Positions 39,035-46,534 of a DNA stretch of 64,000 nucleotides are shown piece by piece. This DNA comes from Paenibacillus terrae. Its GTDB lineage: Bacteria; Bacillota; Bacilli; Paenibacillales; Paenibacillaceae. Every line of letters starts with the position of its first letter. Position 1 is the first letter of the stretch. Under the pieces are notes generated by a model. It searched no databases, had not been told where the DNA came from, and worked only from the letters and a program-made list of their open reading frames with translations. Where the stretch lies: the NCBI RefSeq assembly GCF_000943545.1, contig NZ_JTHP01000004.1:115196-179195 (forward strand), written 5' to 3'. A program made the position numbers and the translations under genes.

Positions 39035-40357
39035 ATGTTAAATCATATCACTTCCAGAGAGGTGAAACCTTTGCTACAAAAGGAAGCCCATTCCGCTCCC
39101 TATTGGACAACCCTGTTGCTTGGCCTTGGGGCCATTCTGCTTGTGCTGGCTGTTGTCGCCTCACCGGAAGAGGTGTTCCAAGCCTCTGCCCAAGGGCTTA
39201 AGCTATGGTGGAGCATTATTTTTCCGGCCATGCTCCCTTTTTTGATGCTGTCCGAAATGCTTGTAGCCTTCGGTCTGGTGCATGGGCTTGGCGTCCTTCT
39301 GGAGCCGTTCATGCGCTCCTGGTTCCGTCTTCCGGGGCGAAGCGGCTGGGTGCTGGCCCTAGGCCTGACCGCCGGATTTCCGGCTACTGCGGAAGCTGTG
39401 CGCCAATGGGCACAGCAGGAGGATATGACCAAGCGCCAGCTTAGACGACTGACCGCTATCGCTCATTTCTGCAATCCGATTACCATCCTGCTCGTTATCG
39501 GAACAGGATTGTTGCATAATGCTGCTGTAGGCGTCATGCTGCTTGCCGTTCACTGGATCTCCGGCCTATTGGCGGGATGGATTACAGTCAGACTGACTGC
39601 TTCCTCAAAAGAATCGCAAAAACGGGAAACGCCAGTTGCCCTCCGGCGAACCTCTGTTTCCCGTACTTCTACCACTCTCATCCGGTCCGCTTGGGACGCC
39701 ACACGCTCTGCCAGAGAACGGGACGGCCGCAGCTTCGGAAAGCTGCTGGGCGAAACCGTATCCCATGCTGTACAGACGCTTATGATGACAGGTGGATTCA
39801 TTATTTTCTTTTCCGTGCTGATTCGGTTGCTATCCATATACTCAGGCCAAGGAATATTTTCTTTCATATGGCCCGCGTGGATGGAAATCCATCTCGGTTC
39901 CTATGAAATCAGCCGCCTGCCGTATGATCTCCGCACACAAGCGGCTCTGATCAGCGCCGTACTAGGTTGGGGAGGGCTATGCGGCTGGCTCCAAATCACA
40001 GCTGTCACCAAACCATCGGACAAAGGCATCACGTTCACCATATCCAGGGTGCTTCATGGCATCATCGCCTTTGTCCTTACACTCGTCGCATGGACGCCTC
40101 TTAGCCGTATGACAAGCAATACACTTCCCGCCTATGTTAGCCGTAGCTCTGTTTCTTCCTTCGCTGAAGGCGGTTATGATCCCGCCGCGCATTCCGTCAT
40201 GGCGGAGAGCAGCAACCTGTGGACACAGTTGGAAAGTCCGTCGCTGTATCCCTGGCAACTGACCGTGTTGTCTATTGTGCTTCTGGGCGCGATTATACTT
40301 ACACTGCTCGCCATTTCCTTTATGACTTCATGGTGGAGTCGCCGCGCTTGGCGTTGA
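39035..40357 (+). CDS. ylbJ: YlbJ, sporulation integral membrane protein
   Basis: This ~440-residue polytopic protein matches the YlbJ/SpoIIIAE-neighbour nucleoside-transporter-like family: SLGLKLWWSIIFPAMLPFLMLSEMLV-type opening, GLTAGFPATAEAVRQW, FCNPITILLVIGTG, and a C-terminal membrane helix. In Bacillus ylbJ is sporulation-specific. ATG 39035 opens the frame, but TTG 39071 with GAGAGGTGA ahead is an equally good start. The 3' end overlaps the convergent coaD by 38 bp. Confidence 0.87.
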   Translation: MLNHITSREVKPLLQKEAHSAPYWTTLLLGLGAILLVLAVVASPEEVFQASAQGLKLWWSIIFPAMLPFLMLSEMLVAFGLVHGLGVLLEPFMRSWFRLPGRSGWVLALGLTAGFPATAEAVRQWAQQEDMTKRQLRRLTAIAHFCNPITILLVIGTGLLHNAAVGVMLLAVHWISGLLAGWITVRLTASSKESQKRETPVALRRTSVSRTSTTLIRSAWDATRSARERDGRSFGKLLGETVSHAVQTLMMTGGFIIFFSVLIRLLSIYSGQGIFSFIWPAWMEIHLGSYEISRLPYDLRTQAALISAVLGWGGLCGWLQITAVTKPSDKGITFTISRVLHGIIAFVLTLVAWTPLSRMTSNTLPAYVSRSSVSSFAEGGYDPAAHSVMAESSNLWTQLESPSLYPWQLTVLSIVLLGAIILTLLAISFMTSWWSRRAWR

Positions 40358-40841
40358 CCTTGGCACGCAGCGCATCCTCGACCTCAGGAGCCACCAGATC
40401 TACGACCTTGCCGTCAAAATGGGCGATTTCCTTCACCATACTGGAACTCAGATATGAATAAGTCGGGTTCGTCATCATAAAGATCGTTTCAGCATCCGGG
40501 TTCAGCTTATGGTTTGTGGAAGCCAATTGCAGCTCGTATTCAAAATCTGTCACCGACCGGATTCCTCTGACGATAACCTGAGCCCCTTTTTCACGTACAT
40601 AATTGGCTGTCAGGTCACGGAAGCTGTCCACCTCAATGTTCGGAATATCGCGGGTTACCGTCCGCAGTAGCTCCATTCGCTCCTCCAGAGAAAACAGTGG
40701 ATTTTTACTAATATTGTTAAGTACCGCGACAATCAGCAAATCAAACTGCCTCGCCGCTCTTTGAATAATATCCTGATGCCCCATCGTCACGGGATCAAAG
40801 GTCCCCGGATATACGGCAATACGTGGTTTGTGCTCAGTCAT
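40320..40841 (-). CDS. coaD: Phosphopantetheine adenylyltransferase
   Basis: CoaD makes dephospho-CoA, the penultimate step of CoA synthesis. The 173-residue protein has YPGTFDPVTMGHQDI (the HxGH-type nucleotidyltransferase box), RGIRSVTDFEYELQLA and the C-terminal SSSMVKEIAHFDG. The ATG follows GGAGG and overlaps the end of rsmD by 8 bp. Confidence 0.97.
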   Translation of the reverse strand: MTEHKPRIAVYPGTFDPVTMGHQDIIQRAARQFDLLIVAVLNNISKNPLFSLEERMELLRTVTRDIPNIEVDSFRDLTANYVREKGAQVIVRGIRSVTDFEYELQLASTNHKLNPDAETIFMMTNPTYSYLSSSMVKEIAHFDGKVVDLVAPEVEDALRAKVNAKRGDSTMKS

Positions 40842-41472
40842 GATGGTCCTCCCCGCCTGATTCAGCTATACCATATTTTTCCATTCCGGCCTCCGTATGT
40901 TCTGCATCGTCCGGTTGCTCTACTGCAAAGCGGTAGATAGATAACGTTGTTTCACCATAGACCGCTTTTCTGACCTGTTCGAACGGTCCAAAGCTTTCCA
41001 GGTACTTATGTCCCGACTCATACTCCAGCACAATGACTGCCCCGGAACGAAGCAAGTCAAGTTCAGCCATACGGCTCATCAATTCATCACCATGCTTGAG
41101 ACGATAGGGCGGATCCAGAAAAACAGCATCAAAAAGAGCTCCACGTTTTGCCAGCGCTTTGAGCGCTCGTCCGGCATCATTGCGGAACACTTCAGCCTGT
41201 TCTTCCAATCCGGTTTTTCGCAAATTTTCTTTAATGACATCAATACTTTTTGATTCCATATCAATAAAGACTGCCTTGTCCATTCCCCGGCTGAGCGCCT
41301 CTATACCCAGGCCGCCACTGCCTGCAAACAGATCAAGCGCGACTCCCCCATCAAAATAAGGACCTATCATGCTAAATAACGCTTCCTTGACCTTATCCGT
41401 GGTCGGTCGCGTCCCTGTGCCGGGAACTGCCTTTAACGGCCTTCCTTTGGCACTACCCGATACCACTCTCAC
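40834..41472 (-). CDS. rsmD: 16S rRNA (guanine966-N2)-methyltransferase
   Basis: RsmD methylates G966 of 16S rRNA. The ~212-residue protein has RVVSGSAKGRPLKAVPGT, the SAM motif LDLFAGSGGLGIEAL and the catalytic FLDPPYR. The frame opens at GTG 41484; GTG 41472, with AGGTGA 9 nt upstream, gives the conserved beginning. Coupled with coaD downstream. Confidence 0.95.
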   Translation of the reverse strand: MRVVSGSAKGRPLKAVPGTGTRPTTDKVKEALFSMIGPYFDGGVALDLFAGSGGLGIEALSRGMDKAVFIDMESKSIDVIKENLRKTGLEEQAEVFRNDAGRALKALAKRGALFDAVFLDPPYRLKHGDELMSRMAELDLLRSGAVIVLEYESGHKYLESFGPFEQVRKAVYGETTLSIYRFAVEQPDDAEHTEAGMEKYGIAESGGEDHHD

Positions 41473-41783
41473 GCTGAAACTCACCTATTTTCTATATGTG
41501 TTCATAACCATATAAAGATTATGACGTTATCGTACCACATGCATAGCCGTTTGAAAAATGTAGGGTTTGAGGAGGTATAAAAAACCATATCGTGGGCATC
41601 CTTAGGATATCGGCATTCAACCAATGTCGTAGACAACCGCGGAGAAGACTTACGTTTCCCCATAAGCTCTTCGTCCGGTTTCTCCTCTCCCATTCGGGCG
41701 CTCTTATTGGAGCGCCTGATTTTTTTTGCAAAAAAAGAAGCCGCTCACTGGCAGCCTATGTATATAAGGAAATGAAGTTATAC
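41473..41783. other. Unexplained interval between rsmD and agrD
   Basis: No recognised gene lies in this ~310 bp. A minus-strand frame of 63 codons (41502-41693) lacks a ribosome binding site and resembles nothing I know. The plus strand has TATAAA near 41511 and ends in a strong terminator at 41696-41725, so a short plus-strand RNA of roughly 200 nt is possible. Confidence 0.45.
41695..41725 (+). terminator. Plus-strand terminator near agrD
   Basis: GGGCGCTC-TTATTG-GAGCGCC followed by TTTTTTTT on the plus strand. No plus-strand gene precedes it: rsmD and coaD run the other way. On the minus strand no T-run follows. Confidence 0.8.
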
Positions 41784-41906
41784 TTATTTAAGCAGCTCCT
41801 CGGGCGTATCTCCCTGATAGACATACACATAACTCGCTACCGATACAGCAAATGCAGCAAACATAGACAACGAGGTCGCCAGACCATATACGATTTTTTT
41901 GACCAT
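41784..41906 (-). CDS. agrD: AgrD-like autoinducer pro-peptide
   Basis: This 40-residue peptide has an amphipathic N-terminal helix (MVKKIVYGLATSLSMFAAFA), a short core and an acidic tail with PEEL (35-38). AgrD pro-peptides have this layout, with the ring Cys five residues from the ring end and a P-x-E-L tail recognised by AgrB. Here Ser25 takes the Cys place (SYVYV, 25-29), implying a lactone rather than thiolactone ring, as in Staphylococcus intermedius. The spacing from ring end to Pro35 is five residues, as in S. aureus AgrD. The GGAAGGAGGTG site overlaps the end of agrB, and the gap is 5 bp. The mature peptide is a prediction. Confidence 0.8.
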   Translation of the reverse strand: MVKKIVYGLATSLSMFAAFAVSVASYVYVYQGDTPEELLK

Positions 41907-41911
41907 TTTCC

Positions 41912-42427
41912 TCACCTCCTTCCTCGAATCAACGTTAGGCTTTGGACCAAGAAAGCAACAGCCACTACAGAGGAACCGATTACAAAATTAGTACATACAA
42001 GCAGGGAAGATAACAGTCGCAGGAGGGGATAAAACCGGGATGGAATGCGAGACTGCTTTTCAATTCTGGACGGGGCAAACCATAGGACAAGAAGCAGGGA
42101 TAATCCGGTGAAGAGGTTTGTCCACCAATCATGTAAAGTGATACAGGATATGGCTGTAAAAGCTACAGAGGTCGCCACAACACATGCCATCCCTGTTTTT
42201 AGATGGATCCCTCCTGATATTTGGCGCAACAAGGCAAAAGCCACCAGAATCGTCACAGCTTCTGCCGTCCGCCCGGTAACGAACGAGGCAACTAATGTCA
42301 GCACAATAATCATGGAAGCATTAATAATGAGAGCCAGCGCATATTTAAGCACCGGGATGGAGGCCGGATGATCCGGCACAGTCCGTTTGATCTGGTTAGC
42401 AAGCTTGAAAGCCATGGTTTCAATCAT
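41912..42427 (-). CDS. agrB: AgrB-like peptide-processing membrane protease
   Basis: AgrB cleaves the C-terminal tail of AgrD and closes the ring. The ~171-residue polytopic protein has the catalytic pair His75 (SGGIHLKTG) and Cys82, seven residues apart as in S. aureus AgrB (His77, Cys84), after the conserved ALLRQISGG. ATG 42427 follows AAAGGAG and overlaps the stop of the upstream sensor gene by 8 bp, so translation is coupled. The frame extends to 42481 without support. It is followed at once by agrD. Confidence 0.88.
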   Translation of the reverse strand: MIETMAFKLANQIKRTVPDHPASIPVLKYALALIINASMIIVLTLVASFVTGRTAEAVTILVAFALLRQISGGIHLKTGMACVVATSVAFTAISCITLHDWWTNLFTGLSLLLVLWFAPSRIEKQSRIPSRFYPLLRLLSSLLVCTNFVIGSSVVAVAFLVQSLTLIRGRR

Positions 42428-43052
42428 CCCGATACTCCTTTCCAATCGCATAATAGATGAAGAATCCCGATACCAGTGCAAAAAACATCATATTTAACCA
42501 TACCTCGTTGTAGTACAGCACGATAGAGGTGGATATGAGAGATAAAATAATGAGCGTAATTACAATACCGTATTCAGCTTTAAATTTAAGCTTTTTGAAA
42601 TTAGCGGCAAATCCGATGCCTTTTCGATACAAAATAAATGTAATGAGCAGTCCTGCCACCGCACTTATCGTTTGCAGCAGATAGCCCTTCAAGGAACCGC
42701 CCTGTAGCTCAGAGACTGGCAGGCTCCCGAACATCACTTTTAAAAGCACCGACTGAATAACCGCATAAGCAAAATAACCGGTAACCGTCATAATGCCTGA
42801 CCACACAATCGGAATTTTCACCACCGTAGCGAGCAAAAAAATAAAAAGCAGCATGTTAATGACAGGCACCAGATAAGCGAGGGAAAATTCCTCTCGCAGC
42901 AAATAACTTTGCAGGTTCATAATCAGGTTCACAAAAATCGCTTGCCATACATAAGGAGTCATTTTAACTTTAAAAATACTAAGAATGAGCGTAAACACCG
43001 CCACTCCTTCAAGCGTGGAAAAAAGCAAAAAGCCGACAGGCTTCTCAAGCAT
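42420..43052 (-). CDS. AgrC-like membrane sensor without kinase domain
   Basis: The 210-residue protein is almost wholly membrane-embedded, with six or seven hydrophobic segments spread from residue 10 to 205, and ends in a short YAIGKEYRDD tail. Its size and layout match the N-terminal receptor half of AgrC-type histidine kinases, but no HisKA or GHKL domain follows; the stop overlaps the agrB start by design (ATGATTGA), so no frameshift explains the loss. It has an AAGGAGATG site and a clear promoter upstream. The match to AgrC is by topology and neighbourhood only; it might instead be a transporter or immunity-like protein. Confidence 0.55.
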   Translation of the reverse strand: MLEKPVGFLLFSTLEGVAVFTLILSIFKVKMTPYVWQAIFVNLIMNLQSYLLREEFSLAYLVPVINMLLFIFLLATVVKIPIVWSGIMTVTGYFAYAVIQSVLLKVMFGSLPVSELQGGSLKGYLLQTISAVAGLLITFILYRKGIGFAANFKKLKFKAEYGIVITLIILSLISTSIVLYYNEVWLNMMFFALVSGFFIYYAIGKEYRDD

Positions 43053-43092
43053 ACGTGCATCTCCTTTTCAATTCCAACAAATCTCATCGGTG

Positions 43093-43110
43093 TATTCAAA
43101 AAACTTGAAT
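43093..43110. promoter_or_regulatory. Inverted repeat just downstream of the agr-type promoter
   Basis: ATTCAA-N5-TTGAAT lies between the -10 box and the sensor gene, a place where a repressor would block transcription. No regulator gene is adjacent. Confidence 0.45.
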
Positions 43111-43118
43111 GTACATCG

Positions 43119-43147
43119 AATATAAAGGGCTGTGGCCTACTTTTCAA
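43119..43147 (-). promoter_or_regulatory. Promoter of the agr-type operon
   Basis: On the minus strand TTGAAA and TATATT are separated by exactly 17 bp, about 66 bp ahead of the sensor gene. Confidence 0.75.
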
Positions 43148-43224
43148 GAGGTCTTTTCAATGATTTGATTGATTTCTTTAAGCACTTCAACGAAATGTTA
43201 TCGGATGCAGAAGGAAGTTACAGC

Positions 43225-44343
43225 TCAGGCAACACTTTCCTTGACCGAATCTTCCTGTGAGCGCACAGACTTCATACGTGATATGATCTTTTTCCCCCAA
43301 CGGATGCCGGGTTGCTCGATCCATGAATAGGTGAGCCAGGACAAACCTGTGGTCAACAGCAGTGTCATAACAAACATAAGGGTCAAATTAACAACGGGGG
43401 AAAATGGTAGCTCAATCTGGCTTACAATCTCCAAAGCAAGCATATGCGTCAAATACATACTGTAGCTAAGGCAACCGATCCATGACCATCCCCGGTTTAA
43501 CAGCCAAAATGGCTGCCAGTGATACAAAGCATAGGCTCCCAGCAGCAACAGGACACCGATGAGATAATCCGTCATACCTGTACAAAGAGCAAACAGTACG
43601 GAGCCAAGCAGCAATACGCCGCTGAACCGGTCCACACTTATCCAATGCCGCTCGTCTTTCCATATCAGGAACAACAATATACCCAGTCCGAAGACAGGCA
43701 GTTGGTTCGGAAACCATAAATACAGATAATGCCCCCACAACGGGTGATCACTGATCCATGGAGCATTCGCAAACACCGTGTTCAGCCCAAAACTCAGTAG
43801 GAGCGTGCCCATCACAAACCAGGCAGCATGCCGGATCGATCGGATCAGTTTAAATAATAACGGCACGCACAGATAAAACATACATTCCACCGCAACGGAC
43901 CATTCCACACCGATGATGCTGTTGATCCAGTACGGATTCAGGCCATTCAGAAACAAGATATGAGCTGCGATATTCGCGACAGTGACTCCTTCCTGATCCC
44001 CAAGCCAGAAACGGGGCCCTGTCCCGTTCACAACCAAATAGATGATTAACATAACGTAATACAAGGGAGCAATTCGAAAAAAACGACGCACCAGATACGC
44101 CGAGACACGCTCTTTTCTGTCACCCGAACGTCTGCTCAAAGACAGAAAGAGTGTAAAAGCACTGGCCAGATAAAATAAAGCGACCCCTTTCGCTCCCAAG
44201 CTCAAACCCTTTTGCAACCATCCGTTTAATCCATCCACGTGCTGGCTGACATGTACAAGCAACACGCCCATAATTGCCAGCGCTCTCAGCGTATCTACAA
44301 ATTGCAGCTTGTTATGTCCCGTTTCACCCTTGTTTCCTGGCAT
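43225..44343 (-). CDS. Acyltransferase 3 (OafA-like) membrane protein
   Basis: This ~372-residue protein has the acyltransferase-3 fold with about ten membrane helices; the N-terminal motif FVDTLRALAIMGVLLVHVSQH holds the conserved RA and catalytic-type His, and RRFFRIAPLYY the conserved RxxR. Such enzymes O-acylate sugars of the cell envelope or secreted glycans. ATG 44343 follows GGAGGG; the longer frame to 44397 is unsupported. It lies directly upstream of the agr-type operon on the same strand but that operon has its own promoter. Confidence 0.88.
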   Translation of the reverse strand: MPGNKGETGHNKLQFVDTLRALAIMGVLLVHVSQHVDGLNGWLQKGLSLGAKGVALFYLASAFTLFLSLSRRSGDRKERVSAYLVRRFFRIAPLYYVMLIIYLVVNGTGPRFWLGDQEGVTVANIAAHILFLNGLNPYWINSIIGVEWSVAVECMFYLCVPLLFKLIRSIRHAAWFVMGTLLLSFGLNTVFANAPWISDHPLWGHYLYLWFPNQLPVFGLGILLFLIWKDERHWISVDRFSGVLLLGSVLFALCTGMTDYLIGVLLLLGAYALYHWQPFWLLNRGWSWIGCLSYSMYLTHMLALEIVSQIELPFSPVVNLTLMFVMTLLLTTGLSWLTYSWIEQPGIRWGKKIISRMKSVRSQEDSVKESVA

Positions 44344-44370
44344 CGTAGCCCTCCATATCCATTCCTTTAA

Positions 44371-44405
44371 GATACATTTTGTATCTATAATACACAAAAC
44401 GTATC
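44371..44405 (-). promoter_or_regulatory. Tandem GATAC-type repeats at the acyltransferase promoter
   Basis: GATACATTTTGTATC (44371-44385) is a perfect palindrome, and a related ACACAAAACGTATC follows at 44392-44405. A minus-strand -10 (TATTAT) lies between them, so these may be operator copies. Confidence 0.45.
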
Positions 44406-44524
44406 ATTAAAGTAAATATGTCGGTATGGAAAAAACACCCTCCAGCCGCAACGACATGCGGCCAAAAGATGTTCATTTTTTCATGCTATATACGCCTGTT
44501 CCCTTGCAAGGACTGTTGTACGAT

Positions 44525-46342
44525 TTATTTGTTTAAATGAAAAGGAACAGTCGTTACAATAACGTCTTTGTAATTGATCAAATAAGCTCTCATCAGCAGG
44601 CTGGTCTGGTTGTGCAAAATATTTTCCCACCAGTGCTTCGTGATGAATTGTGGAATAAGGACGGTAATATGATCCTCATCCGCTTTTTTCCACTCCACCG
44701 TATCAATGAACTTGCGAAGCGGATTAATAATGCTGCGATAACGGGATTTCAGCACCACCAAACGGATACCTACATCCCATTCTTCCCATTTTTGCTCCAT
44801 CTTGCGAATCGCTTCATCATCAACACCTACATATACAGCAACCACATTGTCCGACAAGGTCTTGGCATAGCTGATGGTATTCATCACGACCCGTGTAATA
44901 CCAGCTACCGGAATAATGATCGTATTGCCTTTGACCATAGGTTTATCCTTCGTAATGTCGATCCGCAGTTGCTCGGCTGTATTTTTGTAATGTCCATTGA
45001 TCTTCATAAAGAAATACAAAACCAGCGGCAGGAAGATAAACACCATCCACACCTGACTAAACTTGGTGAAAATAAAGATAAGCGTAATGGACAGCGTGGT
45101 CAGCATCCCGACGGTATTAATAGCAAGCTTGACGACCCAGCCTGACGGCTTGAGACGAATCCAGCGAATCATCATTCCCAGTTGGGAAAGCGTGAACGGG
45201 ATAAATACCCCTACAGCATAAAGCGGAATCAGATTTCCCGTATTGCCGCCAAATACGATAACCAGCAATGCCGAGAAAATACTCAGAAACAGAATACCGT
45301 TCGAGTAACCAAGCCGATCTCCGCGAACCATGAACATATGCGGCATGTATTTGTCTTTAGCCAGCATAAATGCGAGTAACGGAAAGGCCGAATAGGCTGT
45401 ATTCGCCGCCAAAAACAAGATCAGCGCCGTCACGCCCTGAATGATGTAATACATCACACCACGCCCGAAAGTGGCGTTCGCAATTTGCGAAATGACCGTT
45501 TCATGCGGATTTGGACGAACACCATACCAATAAGCCAGCAGGCTGATTCCGATGAACATACACCCGAGAATCAAGCCCATCATCATCAGCGTAGTTGCCG
45601 CATTTTTGGCAGCAGGCTTGCGGAAGTTCGGAATGGCATTCGAAACAGCCTCTACCCCGGTTAGCGCCGAGCAACCTGAGCTGAACGCCTTCAGCAGCAG
45701 AAACAGACTGACGTTGGATACCGTAGCTCCAAATTGCGGTGCCGCAGCATGGGCTCCTCCTGCCAAGTAATGGATGAAACCGCTAATAATCAGGACAAAG
45801 ATCGAAACCACAAACAAATAAATCGGTGCAGCCAGCACCGAGGCGGATTCCGTTACCCCGCGCAAGTTCATAATGGTCAAAAAGATGATCATGATCAGTG
45901 CAATCGCAATCCGATGATCATGCAATGATGGAAACGCCGATGTTATGGCATCTGTACCCGCCGACGAGCTAACTGCTACCGTTAGAATATAATCGACCAG
46001 CAAAGATCCGCCTGCAATCAGACTCGGTGCCCTGCCCAAATTGTCCTGAGCGACGATATAGGCGCCACCACCACCGGGATAGGAAAAAATAGTCTGTCTG
46101 TAGGACAGGATCAGAATAACCAGCAATCCCAATACCGCGATGGATATAGGAATGGAATACCATAGGGCAGCGAAGCCCGCTGTAATCAAAACAAGCAGAA
46201 TTTGCTCCGTTCCGTAAGCTACAGAGGACAACGCATCCGAGGACAGGATGGCCAGAGCCTTAAGCTTGTTTAGTTTCTCATCTTCAAGAGCCGTCGATTT
46301 TCGTGGACGACCGATTAGTAATCTTTTGACTTTACTCAGCAT
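44525..46342 (-). CDS. kimA: KimA-like high-affinity potassium importer (APC superfamily)
   Basis: This 605-residue protein matches Bacillus KimA (YdaO): twelve membrane helices of the LeuT/APC fold from about residue 38 (ILSSDALSSVAYGTEQIL, SYPGGGGAYIVAQDNLG, FSSGCSALTGVEAVSNAIPNF) and a C-terminal cytosolic domain (KGNTIIIPVAGITRVVMNTI). KimA imports K+ with protons and is controlled by c-di-AMP. The ATG has AAGGAGTT. The leader is short (~110 nt) and I see no c-di-AMP riboswitch in it, unlike the Bacillus gene. A promoter candidate is TTGTTT-17-TATAAA. Confidence 0.85.
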   Translation of the reverse strand: MLSKVKRLLIGRPRKSTALEDEKLNKLKALAILSSDALSSVAYGTEQILLVLITAGFAALWYSIPISIAVLGLLVILILSYRQTIFSYPGGGGAYIVAQDNLGRAPSLIAGGSLLVDYILTVAVSSSAGTDAITSAFPSLHDHRIAIALIMIIFLTIMNLRGVTESASVLAAPIYLFVVSIFVLIISGFIHYLAGGAHAAAPQFGATVSNVSLFLLLKAFSSGCSALTGVEAVSNAIPNFRKPAAKNAATTLMMMGLILGCMFIGISLLAYWYGVRPNPHETVISQIANATFGRGVMYYIIQGVTALILFLAANTAYSAFPLLAFMLAKDKYMPHMFMVRGDRLGYSNGILFLSIFSALLVIVFGGNTGNLIPLYAVGVFIPFTLSQLGMMIRWIRLKPSGWVVKLAINTVGMLTTLSITLIFIFTKFSQVWMVFIFLPLVLYFFMKINGHYKNTAEQLRIDITKDKPMVKGNTIIIPVAGITRVVMNTISYAKTLSDNVVAVYVGVDDEAIRKMEQKWEEWDVGIRLVVLKSRYRSIINPLRKFIDTVEWKKADEDHITVLIPQFITKHWWENILHNQTSLLMRAYLINYKDVIVTTVPFHLNK

Positions 46343-46450
46343 TTCGTTAACTCCTTCTTTGGATGAGGGTTTTGCAGAAGAACTTTGGATCAGATGTTAT
46401 TATGTCACCTGAACCTCAGATTGATGAAACAAATGAACTATTATTTTATA

Positions 46451-46475
46451 CTCCCTCATCCGAAAAAAAACAATA
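46451..46475 (-). promoter_or_regulatory. Candidate kimA promoter
   Basis: Minus-strand TTGTTT and TATAAA with a 17-bp spacer, overlapping the T-run of the upstream AraC terminator. The -35 box is only half-consensus. Confidence 0.45.
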
Positions 46476-46477
46476 AG

Positions 46478-46503
46478 GAATGCTCCCTAAAAAGAGCATT
46501 CCC
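46478..46503 (-). terminator. Terminator of the AraC-family gene
   Basis: GGAATGCTC pairs with GAGCATTCC around an A-rich loop; the minus strand reaches a run of T residues a few bases later. Confidence 0.8.
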
Positions 46504-46534
46504 GCGTAAGAAAGAGTATTTCGATTAAATACCC

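Noticed and set aside
41502..41693. 63-codon minus-strand frame before rsmD
   Set aside because: No ribosome binding site, no recognised relatives, and the start lies beside the plus-strand terminator hairpin. Kept only as part of an unexplained interval.
46343..46477. Possible ydaO-type c-di-AMP riboswitch before kimA
   Set aside because: The leader is too short and lacks the recognisable conserved blocks; only a promoter and short inverted repeats are seen.
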